64,000 bases of DNA from Fonsecaea monophora. Lineage: Eukaryota; Ascomycota; Eurotiomycetes; Chaetothyriales; Herpotrichiellaceae. Each line of letters opens with the position of its first letter. Position 1 is the first letter of the stretch. The DNA lies in the NCBI RefSeq assembly GCF_001642475.1, contig NW_019173949.1:1-64000 (forward strand), in the 5' to 3' direction. Below, piece after piece: positions 21,028-33,158 of this stretch. The notes beneath the pieces were generated by a model. The model was not told the DNA's origin and did no database searches. It saw nothing but the letters and a program-made list of their open reading frames with translations. A program made the translations under genes and the position numbers.

Positions 21028-23945
21028 TCATGTATAAATTTCAGCGCCTGACTTTCGTCTGTCGTTGTCGCCATACTCATCTGCGCCTGCGCCGTCTGGA
21101 ACGGCATCATTCCAAATCGTTATGCTGTCAAGTCTTTCGCCCTTGTTCAGATGCACCGCGTGGAACGCGTCGACTTCTTCGACATCCTCGTCGTCTTCCC
21201 CAATGACGGCTTGCTCATCTTCTTCCTCTTCTTCGATGATTTGATTCTTCCTCTTGGAACTGCTGTTTCTTCGACCACCCCCGGCCACAAAATCTTTGAG
21301 GCCCAAGTTGAGCTTCCCATCTGATCCTTCACGGTGTCTTCCAGCACCAGCGATAGCAGGGCTACCGAACGCAACGGGGAGGCTTGACGCGGAGAAGAAA
21401 GCAGAGTTGAGCATGGGGCCTTTGAATGGTGATTTTTTCCGCCGAGCGAACATGACGTTCGATCCGAATGTGTGGGCATGTGGAGTACCTGGTGGATGAT
21501 TGAACATCTCGGTGCCCACTCCAGAGAGCGGACGAGGCTGAAGGCCGACTTCGGAGCCTCTCGGCGTCCGGACTATTCGAACATTTGAAGGGAAGGCGTT
21601 CGCGGTCGGTGTCACAGGGAGGACTTTGATCGAGGGGTGAGGGGACCGGCCGTTGAGACTGACCGTGCGGCTCGTAGGACTCTGAACCGTGTCGAGGCTG
21701 TTAGAACTTTGCGAGGACGCTTTGCTGTGAGAGGTGTGTCGTGGCATGCTTCGGATTGATGACACGGAGGAGGATGTTGATTTTCGGCTCCGTAGACCCG
21801 TGGAACTGCGTCGGTAGGAAGAGCGGGGCGTCACAGGCGAGGGCGAGAGAGAGTTGCGATGAGGTCTGCCACGGGCCGTATCGATCCTAGGCGCAGGAGT
21901 TTTGACAGAGGGAAGAGGCTTGGAGTTTGCAATGATAGGAACGAGTGCAGACCCGTTCGAGGATCTATCTGGATTTGCGGCGCCTGCAATATTTTTGGTG
22001 CTCTTGTTGAGTTGGTTAGAGTCTCTGGAGAGAGTTGCTTTGGAGGTGTTGTTGGAATGTCCGTTCAAGATTCTGTCGATCCTAGGACTGACTGGTGATC
22101 TGGCTCGCTTCGTCGAGTCGACGATCCACTGCTTCAACGCCGTGAGCTGACTCAGAAATTGTCGGTTGCGAAACCTTCCACTTCGCCTCTTGTTCACTCC
22201 GTTCAATGGTCCCAGCAGGTCGGGGTTCGTTGTCACAAGTTGGAGCGTGCTGCTCCGCCGATTGCGTTCCTTGGGTGGAATGGGAGGTCGGGAGCCGCTC
22301 CGAGAGCGCACAGAGTCTTTATCAATCGGTGGCGGCGGCGGTGTTTCAGCCCCTGGAGATCTGATGACATCCCCCTCAGGGAGTTGAGGCAAGTCACCCA
22401 CCAGTATCTGTGGCGTGCTCCTTCGTTGTGTCCTGCCGCGACTGGTACTCCGACGGCCTTCGACCTGCTTTTCACCAGGAGAATGCTCCTCATCGACCTC
22501 AACAAGTGTGGGCGCGATCCTTTCCAACCTGGCGCTAGCTCCACTCAATCGCCTGAGAATCTTCAGCTCCGCCTCTCTGTCCTTCCGCTTCCGTTCCTTG
22601 CGGGCTTGCTTCCTTGTCTCTTTCTCAATGAGCAACGCCCACCATCCGGCCAGCGTATCACAGCGCTGCGAAAGTACATTCTCAATGACCTTGTCGATAT
22701 CCACGCCCGCCGACTTCATTCGTTCGAGCGTGTCCTTTTCCAATTGAGTGGTAAAGGCTGCTGGCTGTGAGAGTTTCAGGATCGCTTGTTGGTGAGGGGC
22801 ATGGTCCGACAGAAAAGGGTCCGCGAGAATATCTGACAAACTGGGTCTGTACAGAGGTCGCTTCGAGAGTAGCTTGGAGATTAGAGTCTTTGCGGATTCC
22901 GGGAAGGTGTCGGGATAGACGGGGTCATCTTTCAATATCTTGGCCTTTGTGGCGGCATCGTCGTCTTCGTCAAAGGGCAGTTCCCCCTTCAAGAGTGCGT
23001 AAAGAATGATCCCCAGGCTCCAAACGTCAACCTTCTCGCCCGCATATTTCTCGCCTTTCAGCATTTCCGGTGCACTGTAGCATACTGTGCCGCAAAATGT
23101 CTGCAGGTAATTGGCCTTCCCCTCGTACTCCCTGGTGAAGCCAAAATCGCAAAGCTTAACGTTGTCATTCTTGTCCAGAAGGACATTCTCCAGTTTCAGA
23201 TCTCGGTGAACACATGATTTACTGTGGATATATGCAACGGCGCCGACCAGCTGAGTGAAGATCTTTTGAACAGTTTCGACGGGAAGTGGCCCATTCTTAC
23301 ACAAATAATTGTACAACTCGTCACCTGGAGCGTGGGTTAGTTCGCGGACCCTTCCCGAGTGGTGCAGTTGTATCTCCTCATACCAGGACAATATTCCAAA
23401 ACTAGCCACACAAGAGATTCAGTTATTATAACTTCGTATAGTCGAGCGATATGAGGATGGATGAATTGTCGATGATGGTGGATTTCTCTCGCGAGGTTCG
23501 GGTCGTCTTTACTCGAGGCCTTGAGTACCACCTGTTGGAACTCCTAGTCAGCGAACTGCTGCTGCGGTTTGAGAGAAGCCATGTGTCATCCAGACCACGA
23601 CTGACCTTTGAGCCATTTGTCAAGTTGTGCTTGGCAAGATAGACCTTGCCAAAGGAGCCTTTTCCAATGAGTTTTCCTAACGAATAGTTTCCCACAGTCT
23701 TTAGGTCTTTCGAGGCGAACTGTCTGGAGTGGAAGGTCAGCGGAGACAACGTGACGAGTGGGAGGACCGCGGCAAGGGGATCTTACTCGAGTAATTCCGA
23801 GTACGAGCTGGCAAGCTGTTGCACCGTCGTCAGTCAGCTCAGGTGCACACACATACACACGAAACAAGGGCCCAAGATGCGCCAATAGTGGTCCTACTTT
23901 TGCTTTATGTTGCTGAAGCTCGGCTTTGGTCCTCTGAGCTTGCAT
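21028..23945 (-). CDS. CAMK-type serine/threonine protein kinase (Kin4/Snf1-like catalytic domain)
   Basis: 879 residues in five exons: 23898-23945, 23787-23815, 23606-23723, 23384-23531 and 21028-23324. All junctions keep frame. The protein starts MQAQRTKAELQQHKAK. The kinase domain follows at about residues 35-300: glycine loop IGKGSFGKVYLAKH, VVLKAS lysine, HRDLKLEN catalytic loop, DFGF, then CGTVCYSAPEMLKG and DVWSLGIILYALL. A conserved REIHHHRQ helix C follows the lysine. The remaining 550 residues are disordered, rich in Ser, Pro and Arg, and end in acidic runs (EEEEEDE near 21210). All catalytic residues are present, so it should be active. The domain is closest in look to the Kin4 and YPL150W group of yeast kinases, but I cannot fix orthology, so no symbol is given. 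Confidence 0.9.
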
Positions 23946-25074
23946 TCCTCGCGACGACTGAAACCTGCAGATTGGTGTACGACTTCCTGCGGTTTCTCGA
24001 GGTGAAGGATAACATGTGGGCAAGTCCGAGAGGGGGGGGGTAAAGGGGTATTTTTCTCGCGCCCGTGGCCGGCCGTGTGCTGGTCCTTTTCTGCGCTTTT
24101 TCAGGAGACGACGATGAGCGGTCGAGGGGTAGCCGGGAGGGAATCGCAGCCTGGTTCAAACGTATTAAGTGCGCATCTGAGACTGTGAAGTTGAAAGGTC
24201 GTGCGAGTCGGGCTTTGTTATTGACAACTCGGGGGGTAAAATCAGTGACGTTGACCAGCGGGCGGGATGGTGATGCAAGTGGTGACAAGGCGGGAACGGT
24301 TTTAAGAGTCTCCTGGGATCTCGAGACCCAATTGCCCAGCGGCCCAAAAATATTAACGTGTCACGGCGTTCAGGGTCAGGGTCGGTGTGGAGGTGGCTCG
24401 GGTAGGAAAAAGGCGGGAGGGAGGCGTGGGAGGCTGCGCCGAGTTTTTGGGTGTGTGTGGAGGGCCGATTGGCGTCTCTATCCCTAAACAACCTCACGTT
24501 TTGGCAGAAGGGGAAAAAAACAACGCTTTCTTGGTGTCAGACCCCTTTCGGATATGGTCTACGTGTTCTACGCATAGAGTACCTATGTACATGCTGATCT
24601 CTATGATATGTTTAGAAACCTCAAGGTACGTAAGAAAGGAATCGTCCCCACAGAGCCGCTGCTGATGCAATTGGGTTTCCTGGTGCCACCACCAGTGCGA
24701 ATACCCGCCACCAGCCGCCGCGAAGGTTCCTCAAATACTCGAGACCGATTACTCCACCTGGCACGTGCTACACAAAGAGCCCTTGTGATCGTCAGACATG
24801 GTGAGATAGGGCCGGAGGACACAGGACGGAAGGCGATGGCATACACTTTGGTGCGAAAAAAGTGATAATCTGGTATATGAAGATCTGGTAACGGTACTGT
24901 TCAGGATGCTCCATCCCTCCGTCGGATACCCTCCAGTTTGAAAAGGCATATTCCACAACTCCCAGCTCAGTAATCAAACATTTTAGGTCTCTATACATTA
25001 TACACATACGTCTTGAGGTCTCAAGAACAAAGAAAGATCGTTAACATCGTCAAAATCCAGCGCTGTTCTTGAGT
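23946..25074. other. Promoter region of the kinase gene and 3' region of the DUF7053 gene
   Basis: 1.1 kb without a supported gene. It has a G run at 24034-24042 and G-rich stretches at 24370-24460. Open frames here are short and show no recognisable protein. Confidence 0.5.
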
Positions 25075-26250
25075 TCAAGACCTCGGGGTCTGGTAGTATC
25101 TGTTCTCTGCCGGTTGTGACGAGGGTAATTCAGAGATCATGCTCGTCCGGTCAGAGAAACTGCGGTGGCCTGAGACGCCCGATGCAACCGACGGCGCACT
25201 GTCCTGCGAATAGTCCTGTCCGCTTAGCCTCTGGGAATTGAGGGTTTCCGCCGCAAAGCTACCCCGGTCGGACTGAGCTTGCATATTTGGTGAGCCCATG
25301 AGTGTCGCTTCAGACCCAGACAATTCGGACATCATGCTCGTTCGGCGGTCCAATGGCGGGGTGGCCATTCCCGGGGGTGCGAGGTGACCTGTGTGATATG
25401 TCGAACCAGGTAGCTCGGCCAGGAACTGTTTGGGGGGATCGGGTTGCTTCACCGGTGCATAATAACTCATTCGTTGTTGCATTTGACCATTGGCTTGGTA
25501 TGGCGGGAGACTGTAGGTACTCATTCGCTTCTCGTCAGGTCGGAAAGCGGGGTGAAGCGCCATTGTTTGCCAGCCCATGTCTTGCTGGGGCGACAACATC
25601 TGAGGAGAGAGGGGTCTTTGAATGTTAGATGCGCTGAGGAACTGCGAATTGGACATGTGGGAGCCGGTCTGAAAGCGAGCGCTTTCGGGGACGGGAGTCA
25701 TAGGGGCAAAGGTCTGGACTCGTTCCTCCACGCGTTCGGCCTTTTTGAGAATCCGCTCCACCAACACCTTGTGCGAGTTGTCGAGGTTTTTGCGAACAAA
25801 CGACGTCAACAGCATGTTACATCTCATGTCGCCGTCTTCGCGGAGATAGAGGCCGGTTCGAGGGACCTCCACCCCAAGTTCTCGTGGCTCCGGCGGTTCA
25901 CCGGGCAGAGAACCCCCTATCGTCCACTTTTCTCGGATTTCCAAGCCCATAGGAGCATATATATGTGTCTGGAGGCCATTTGGAGTGTCATGAAAGCAAG
26001 CCTTGTAGCTCACTTTCCCCTTGACCATTCCACCTGGTAGGTAATGGATCTTGTCCGTCAGCTCTTGCCAGGCGCAGTCCAAAAACTCGTCGGCTGGGGC
26101 ATCTCGGGGGGTCTTGATCGGGTGGTGTTCGATGACAAGCGGGTTCAGCTCGATCATTTCATCGTGGTTGTGAAGCATGGCAATTGCCACCTCGCGCGAG
26201 ACCTGAGGAGGGAGAGGGGTAATGTTGGTGAAGAGGGTGCGTTTCGGCAT
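25075..26250 (-). CDS. DUF7053 domain protein
   Basis: 391 residues in a single exon, start ATG 26250 (MPKRTLFTNITPLPPQVSRE). The first about 190 residues match my memory of the fungal DUF7053 family: a helical start, ELNPLVIEHHPIKTPRDAPA, then LPGGMVKGKVSYKACFHDTP and THIYAPMGLEIREKW, ending in a helix that holds FVRKNLDNSHKVLVERILKK. The fold is probably a START/SRPBCC-like lipid-binding barrel, which is an inference from the strand pattern. The remaining 200 residues are disordered and rich in Gln, Ser and Pro, with repeated RTSMISEL/RTSMMSEL-type segments (RRTSMMSELSGSE and DRTSMISELPSSQ). Its function is not known. No signal peptide or membrane span is seen. Confidence 0.8.
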   Translation of the reverse strand: MPKRTLFTNITPLPPQVSREVAIAMLHNHDEMIELNPLVIEHHPIKTPRDAPADEFLDCAWQELTDKIHYLPGGMVKGKVSYKACFHDTPNGLQTHIYAPMGLEIREKWTIGGSLPGEPPEPRELGVEVPRTGLYLREDGDMRCNMLLTSFVRKNLDNSHKVLVERILKKAERVEERVQTFAPMTPVPESARFQTGSHMSNSQFLSASNIQRPLSPQMLSPQQDMGWQTMALHPAFRPDEKRMSTYSLPPYQANGQMQQRMSYYAPVKQPDPPKQFLAELPGSTYHTGHLAPPGMATPPLDRRTSMMSELSGSEATLMGSPNMQAQSDRGSFAAETLNSQRLSGQDYSQDSAPSVASGVSGHRSFSDRTSMISELPSSQPAENRYYQTPRS

Positions 26251-27135
26251 GGCGGGCTGGCGGTCAGCTGGCCAGATGGGACTTTTGGTATGGGGACTTG
26301 TTTCTCGGTTGCTGTCGATCGAGATGCTTGGTAGATTAGAGACTTTTTCTTCACAGACTTAAAAAGAATGTAATTGTCGAGGATATACAATGAGCAGGAC
26401 GGGCATTGGCACCTCCAAAGAATTTCGCAACTGGGCCAGGGAGAGAAAGGAGATGATCCGAATTTGAACGGCTCAGCTCAAGACAAGACGCAGATGTGCC
26501 TGGGAAGAGCCTAGATCCCGTTAACAGTAAACGACAGTATTGGTAAGGATTCACCTCTAAGAATAGCTAGTGCTTATGACCTTCTGGGTAATTGTGAGGT
26601 TGAATAGGCGTGATGGGCTCTGTGGCTGACTGCGACGCACACAGCAACGATCAGCGAGTGGTCAGAGGCAATCCCCAAAGGACCCCCTCAGATCCTTCGC
26701 TCCCCCTTCGCTCCAAGTCTCCTGGTCGCTTTGACATGCACTTTTTCGATTAGATCCACGATAGACAGAGGGGCGGAGCATCGAGAAACACCCGCCACCG
26801 TTTCGAAAAACCCGGAGTTGCATCGAGCCGCAGCGAGGGGTTTGGGTAACTTGTACTCGGTATGTTCGTGCTGATGGAAAAGGCAATGCGCACAAGCATA
26901 CCTGTACTCGGGACACACATCCACCAGGATGAAAGGGAGATGCCCATGCGCATGATGGCCGTGCTGTTGCTGCGCTGTGGAGGTGACCAGCGCCACGTGT
27001 AGCCATGTTGACCAGTAGCCACCAGCCAGTGAGGGAGGAGCCAAATTGACCATCAAGAATAATAAAATACGACGGAATGAACCTCAATTCGACTGTAGAT
27101 GGGGGCTTGCTGCGCCGCACCCGAAACTCCCTCAC
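26251..27135. other. Promoter region of the DUF7053 gene
   Basis: 885 bp between two minus-strand genes. Nothing gene-like is supported; the longest open frame (26662-27135, minus) has biased composition without recognisable motifs. Confidence 0.5.
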
Positions 27136-28674
27136 CTACGAGTCCCGCGTACGCGGGTCGAAGTCGTATAATAAAGCCACCTTTTGCTGTTGTGCCACCT
27201 TCGCCAATCTTTGGACAGCGTCTTTACTGATACAAAAGGTGGGATCCAGTTCCTTCAACCCCGGTTCATTGTATATTGCCAGTGTCGCAAGCCCGAGATA
27301 AGAGTGCAGGAGATCTAAAGGAGGATTAGGAGACGGCCTTGTCTGCAAGGGGGCGGGACCTCGAGACGATGTGAGCACTCACCCGGAAGTTCGCCAGGAC
27401 CTTTCGCAAATCCTCCGATAACATGGGTGACCTTTCCCAGAAGATATCTCCTCAATGAGTCAACATCCACGAGATGATGCTGTTGCAGGATCTGCTGGAT
27501 CATCAGTCAAAGCATGTCAAATCTACATACCATCTGGATACACTGACCGCGAGAGCTCCCACATTCCAGAAGCAATAACAAGTGTCTGCGATTTTCCCAC
27601 AGCGGCCGCAGAAACCGGCAATCGCTTTCTCTGTGACTAAACCAGTGTGTAGACCAGACATGTTTGAGGGCGAGCTTTGTTGGTCTTCGTTGTTGTTATT
27701 GGTATCAACTCGTTGTCTAGACTGGTTATCCGTGTCCTCGTCTTCCTCCTCGTCGTCCTCCTCTTCTTCTTCTACCCAAGTTGTCTGTCGATCCAGTATC
27801 CACCGAGTACAAACGGTTATGTCGAAGTTGGCTCGTTCCGCCATCTCTTGCATCGACACCGAGGGGTTCTGGAGGAGGGCGAGAAACGAGAGTGTCGCAA
27901 TGCCACAGTAATTCAGCCCAGCTAACAGCCAAATCAGCAGAATAACAGATGATCAGGGCGGGAAGGGGTTATACAATGAGCTTCGAGAAGAGGAGCTTGA
28001 CCAATCCCGCCTTCATGAGACTAGAGTAGGAGAATAGATATCAGCCCTGCGTTTTGTCGTTGGGTATCCCACTCAATCCTCACCTGGCAACTGGCGATGT
28101 ACCTCCGCAAGTTTGCTTCGTTGAAACTCGACGGTTTCGTATGCTCTCCGTGTCCTTGTAAGATCTTCATGACCCCCATGGCGCACATGCAGAGTCTTGG
28201 ATCGTCTTCTCCCTCGATCTGGTCATTTTCCCCAAGGAACTCGCCAAAGCTACCATTAGGCCTTTGCAGAGCCGCCACCCACGCAAGGCACTCTTTCCGC
28301 TTCACGCGGGAAAGGTCATCTCCCAAAACCACCAGGGCAGCCAGTGCAAAGTAGGTGTTTGGCAGATTGGCCGGGTCCCAGTGCCAGTTGTGGTAACTCC
28401 TCTGGCCGCCTAGCAGTGTCCCCGTGAAACCTCGAAAGCCTCCCGTGTGAGGGACTTGACAGGTGTAGATCCACTCGATCCAGCCATGCTTCTCAGACGG
28501 CGTGATGGCAGTGTCGAGAACCCCCAGCAGGTCCAGAGCAGCCACGATGAAGAAGCCGAAACTCATTCGGTGGGCTTCGCCTGACGTGTAAGGTTCGGGT
28601 AGGATTTGCGCACACCTTTTCCAGTACTTGACATGACGCTCCTTGTCGAGAACGTAAGGCTCCTCAGGGGCCAT
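27136..28674 (-). CDS. cdc43: Geranylgeranyltransferase type I beta subunit (Cdc43)
   Basis: 433 residues in five exons: 28084-28674, 27975-28020, 27548-27921, 27383-27494 and 27136-27314. With the shared alpha subunit, this enzyme attaches C20 prenyl groups to CaaX proteins such as Rho1 and Cdc42. The start (ATG 28674) leads to KERHVKYWKRCAQILPEPYT and MSFGFFIVAALDLLG, typical of the GGTase-I subgroup. Barrel repeats include CQVPHTGGFRGF and SHEGGIGQAPLLEAH. The zinc ligands appear kept: Asp and Cys in DTCYCFW, and His in LLHSYLGLATLAI. An acidic and Asn-rich insert of about 40 residues (EEEEEDDEEEDEDTDNQ onward, 27680-27785) interrupts the domain before the zinc motif. I do not recall it from other members. 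The insert may be a surface loop. Confidence 0.92.
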
Positions 28675-29251
28675 GGTGTACGAATCACACAGTCGTGAAC
28701 GGGTCAATAGGGAAAAAGCCGATAAAAAGCAGCAATCGGCAACGTGCCGTCGAAGCCAAACTTATCAATTCAGGTTCGCCGCACAGATATAACGTGCTAT
28801 GTTGAAATTCCCACACACATAAAGCACTCGGCGAAATCAGTTGGAAAGGGTGCTACAAGTCAATCGAACACATTGTAGATACGCCCCGAAACCTCAAGCA
28901 GGTCGAATAGAATATGAGGGTATGAAGCAAAAACTACCGAGTACCTCGTACAGTGGTAGAGGCAGTCACCCAATACGAGGTCAACAAGGCGAGCAAGGCT
29001 AGCTTTATCAGGCGGGAACTCACAGCGGGTCTTCACATAGATCGTTCAAATCGCTCTTTTACAGGAGACCATAAACTAATAAAACATGTCATCGTTTGCT
29101 TTCAAGTGAAGTCATAATCTAACGACGCCTATCTGTTGTCATGCTTCCTTTCAGTTCTCGTGAATGATAGGTCTTGGGCTTCGCGGGTCTTGTGTTGTAC
29201 TGTCGCGGAAAGAAATGAAAGAATCGAAGATATCCATCCAAGAAAAACAAA
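28675..29251. other. Promoter of cdc43 and 3' region of the eIF3j gene
   Basis: 577 bp between two minus-strand genes; AT-rich in parts. No supported gene. Confidence 0.5.
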
Positions 29252-30216
29252 TCACATGAAGTCATCGTCTCCAAGGCCGTCATCATAACTAGTCGTGTCG
29301 GCAATGCCTCTACCCATGTCGCGGGTCGCTGCAAGAGACGACTTGGTTTTGGCCGCTTTTGACTTCTTGCCGCCCTTCTCTTGTGCCTTTTCCTCCTTCA
29401 TCTTCTCGTTACTCAGCGCTGTCAGTGCACTGGCCGCCTTCTTGATTTCTGCACTGGGTAACTCGGCAGCTATTTGCTTCACAAAGGTTGGCAGCCAGAG
29501 TGCATAGTGTGGTTTCGAAGAAGCAGCCGTGAGGAGAGGTACCAGGGTTGCTGAGAGGGCGTCGAATTGTGTCTTTGTGGCAGGCTTGAAGAGGGGTAGT
29601 TGTGAGAGGTCGATTGTCTGGCCTGGATTTGCTTTGTCTTCTATTATCACGGCCTTGTTGGGTTTGGCACGCGATTTGGGCTCCAGCGCCGCTTCGGCAA
29701 ACAGGTCTTGCGCATGTTTCAGGTCAGAGTCTTGCTCTGACTGCCGTAATCTGGCACGCCTGGTTGCTTCGTCTTCATCTGAGCTTTCCTCGCCCTCCTC
29801 TTCGGCACGTTTTCGTCGGTTTGCCTCCCTGTGTTCCTCTATCCGCTGAGCCTTGCTCTTCTTGTTGACCGCAGCTTCTGCATCGGCCTTGGCTTTGGCT
29901 GCGGCCGCTTTGGCAGCTTTCTCTCGCTCGACTTCAGAGTCTTCTTCCTCTTCCCAATTGTCGGCAACCTAACGCTCATCAGTCCCTCTGTCGGTCCACC
30001 AGCAAAACAGCCTGACGTACGTCATCGGAATCTTCCTCGTCCGCAAACTTGCGTCGGGCAACAGGGACATCTACAGATTCTTCCTCGGAGGACTCTTCGG
30101 ACTCATCATCTGGCGAGATGGCATTGTTAACACATTATCCTGGGTGATTCGTCGCAGAAGAGGACAATTTCCCCGCGGGTTCAAGATTGCGACTCACCCC
30201 ACTTTGAAGGAGGCAT
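29252..30216 (-). CDS. hcr1: Eukaryotic translation initiation factor 3 subunit J (Hcr1)
   Basis: 274 residues in three exons: 30198-30216, 30021-30109 and 29252-29968. The start MPPSKW-DDESEESSEEE gives the acidic N-terminus, and VADNWEEEEDSEVEREKAAK follows; a W-[ED]-rich stretch is the signature of eIF3j. A lysine-rich helix, the segment TIDLSQLPLFKPATKTQFDA and an end reading YDDGLGDDDFM complete the family pattern. Known eIF3j/Hcr1 binds the 40S decoding centre, promotes initiation and helps ribosome recycling and termination. The length is near that of other fungal homologs. Exon 1 codes for only 6 full codons. Confidence 0.93.
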
Positions 30217-30805
30217 GATGTGGTTACCCGGACTCTGCCCGTCTGTGTGATAAACTTGATGCGTTTCAAGGAAGTCGCCGCGATGCGCGCAAACGCTCGA
30301 ACCTACAAAGTGCGCAAGAGAGCACGATGAACGGAGTTGACTATGCGGATTTGACTCTCTCGGATTGTGGCAACAAGGAGGTGAATCTCACAAAAATCGG
30401 GTTAAAGGACTACAAACTTGCCAAGACTTCACAATAGTGCGACACACAATTGTTAGTGCCTTCACGTGGGAGTTTAAGAGCATCTTAGGGTATCACGTGG
30501 GTGATTAGCGAGAACCGCCCCGTTCCGAGTGTTGGTTGCCCCTGGCATCTCGCATTTGCACTACTCGGTGCTCTGGCTTGCACAAGGTAAAAATAAAGCA
30601 ATCTCATGACGAACGCATCTACTTATCATACCATGTTCTCTGAGAAGACGTTCAGAATTACAAAAATCGTGATGTGTTCTTGTAAAGTGCATAAATGCGC
30701 ACACCCCCAACGAAGCTACTCGAAGGGCGGCTCTGTGGCCAAGGTTCTTTTTGATCTACCGCTTGCGCACGGCTTGGTATCCCATTATTGTCGCAGACCC
30801 ACCAC
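30217..30805. promoter_or_regulatory. Promoter of the eIF3j gene with two TCACGTG elements
   Basis: 589 bp between two minus-strand genes: the eIF3j promoter at the left and the enolase 3' region at the right. TCACGTG occurs at 30472-30478 and 30493-30499, 21 bp apart, which is two helical turns. A bHLH site pair is the natural reading; it is inferred. Confidence 0.5.
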
Positions 30806-32228
30806 TTACAAAGTGACAGACTTGCGGAAGTTGGTGCCGGCATAGATGGCGTTGGATCCCAGCTCTTCCTCGATGCGTAGGATCTGGTTGAGCTTCGCAA
30901 GACGTTCAGATCGTGCTGGGGCACCGGTCTTGATCTCACCAGCTCGGATACCAACCACGATGTCGGCAATGGTGACGTCTTCAGTCTCTCCAGAACGATG
31001 AGAAACCATCACTCCCCACCCAGCTGCATACGAGTCTTTGGCGGCCTGAATGGATTCCGTCAGGGTGCCGATTTGGTTGACCTTCAGCAAAAGAGCATTG
31101 CAAGCTTTGGATTCAATGGCTCGCTTGATTCGCTTGGGGTTCGTCACGGTCAAGTCGTCACTGGCCTCTGTCAGTCATTGTGGCTCATTCCACGATAAAA
31201 TGCGAGCACTTACCCGACAATCTGGAAGTTGGATGTCTTGAAAAAGTAGCTCCACGCCTCCCAGTCGTCCTCAGCGAAGGGATCTTCGATTGAAACAATT
31301 GGATATTTGCTCGCCAGGGACTTGTACAAGTCGGCGAGTTGCTCGTAAGTGATCCATTTGCTGGGATCGCTGTCAGGGTTCTTGAAGTCGAGATCGTACT
31401 TCTTCTCCTTCTCTTTGTAGAACTCGCTAGAGGCGACATCCATAGCGATGTTCATCTTGCCGGTGTACCCGGCTTCTTCGATTGCAGCAGAGATCAGGTC
31501 CAAGGCTTCTTCAGCGGTCTGGATATCTGGAGCGACACCACCCTCGTCACCAACATTGCCAGCGGATTGACCGTACTTCTTCTTTGCCAGAGACTTGAGT
31601 TTCTGGTAGACTTCGGCACCCCATCGAAGACCTTCATTGAAGGATGGTGCTTGGCTGTGTTGGTTGTTAGCTCAGCTCGGAGTGATAAGAGATGTGAAAG
31701 GTCATACTCGGGGACGATCATGAATTCTTGGAAAGCAAGACGACCACCAGCATGGGAACCTCCATTGAGCACGTTCATGAACGGGACGGGTAGCACATAT
31801 GGCTTCTTTGTGCCTGCTAGATCGGAAACATGTGCGTAGAGAGGAACTCCTTTCTGAGCAGCACCAGCTTTGGCGACCGCAAGGCTGACGCCCAAAATGG
31901 CATTGGCACCAAGGTTGGTCTTGTTTTCTGTTCCGTCAAGCTCGATCAGGAACTTGTCGATCGAAGATTGATCCGTGCAATCAATGTTCTTCTCAATCAA
32001 CTTCGGTCCGATGACGGTATTCACATTGTTGACGGCTTTCAGAACACCTTTCCCTCCCCAGTGTGTTTTGTCACCATCTCGGAGCTCGCAGGCTTCGTGC
32101 TGGCCGGTGGAGGCACCAGAAGGGACGATAGCGCGGTGTAGACCAGTCTCGGTCACGACATCGACCTCAACTGTCGGGTTACCCCGGGAGTCGTAGACGG
32201 AGCGGGCGTGCACCTTCACGATAGGCAT
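30806..32228 (-). CDS. enoA: Enolase (2-phosphoglycerate dehydratase)
   Basis: 438 residues in three exons (31708-32228, 31214-31654 and 30806-31160), exactly the usual fungal enolase length. It converts 2-phosphoglycerate to phosphoenolpyruvate in glycolysis. The start MPIVKVHARSVYDSRGNPTV is diagnostic. Metal and catalytic segments are kept: GASTGQHEACELRD, GGSHAGGRLAFQEFMIVP, VGDEGGVAP, VSIEDPFAEDDW, DDLTVTNPKRI with NALLLKVNQIGTLTE, then SHRSGETEDVTIADIVVG. The first intron falls just after the catalytic loop segment. On the upstream side, a 175-nt intron (32231-32405; GTAAGT..CGACAG) probably sits in the 5' untranslated region, ending 2 nt before the ATG. Cytosolic, highly expressed. Confidence 0.98.
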
Positions 32229-33158
32229 GACTGTCGGTGGGTCAGTGAATGGAAGATATCGGAACAAGGGCAGACGATGAGTTGAGGGCTGAAGGTGTCA
32301 TGTACTCAGGGAAAGTGAAGGGGAAGAGGAAGAGGAAGGGCAACTGCAAAGAGCGCAGAGGAGCTTCGTCAAGACGGTTGAGCAAAGCTTTTGAGAGGCA
32401 CTTACTTGGTGTTTGCAGTGGTGTGACAGAAGGGTTGAGTCAGTGAACAAATGCTTAGTGATAAATCCCAAGGAGGAAGTAGGAGGACGACTGGGCTTCT
32501 CTATCGATGAGGGAATGGAGAGGAAAAGAAATATGCAGTGACGAAAGCTATCAAGAGCAAGTGAAACTTTTTGTTGCTTTTTGGGGTGGGGGTGTTGGCA
32601 AGAGCGAGTGAAGGTATTGATCGCGACAAAACTTCCAACTCAGCAGTTTCCCTCAGCAGCGACGCAAGGCGGGGAACATGATTGAGCCCCTCCAGAAGTC
32701 CAGTGCTGCGGATTGGGAAACTAACGCATTCGGAGGGCCACTGACAGCGGATAGGTCAAGGACACCAGGGGTCCTTCCGCGCCCAACCCGCCCAATCCAC
32801 TGCCTAGAAGGCTCTCGTTGGGCCGCTACAATCATTGGCAACAGAGGACGAGGTTAGTGGTAGATCGGGCTCGGTGAGAGCACGTGATAATGCTCGTTAT
32901 ACCTTCCCAGATTCACTTTGCTCTCCCTGCGCCTTTGCCGCGTAGTGCTATTGGTACCTGCAGCGCGCAAGCTTCCCATTTCCTTGGGCTATTAGACAAT
33001 CACCGATTTCAAATCTACAGTACCTGCAACATCTCGCACCCTAGTGTTTGGAGCACGGGTTACTACACTCTTCCGCTCTCACCGTCGATCTCATACATAA
33101 TCCCTCCCAACGGATTCCCAACACAGACCGGCGTACACTTGCCTCTCAAACAACCACG
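32229..33158. promoter_or_regulatory. Divergent promoter of enolase and rpt4, with 5'UTR intron
   Basis: 930 bp between two divergent genes. On the enolase side a likely 5'UTR intron spans 32231-32405, with a pyrimidine-rich leader (as read on the minus strand) beyond. A CACGTGA element lies at 32881-32887, on the side of rpt4. No other gene is supported. Confidence 0.55.

Noticed and set aside
26662..27135. Minus-strand frame of 157 codons downstream of cdc43
   Set aside because: It begins right after the cdc43 stop, is rich in Ser, Arg, Cys and Trp without pattern, and has several overlapping frames of equal quality.
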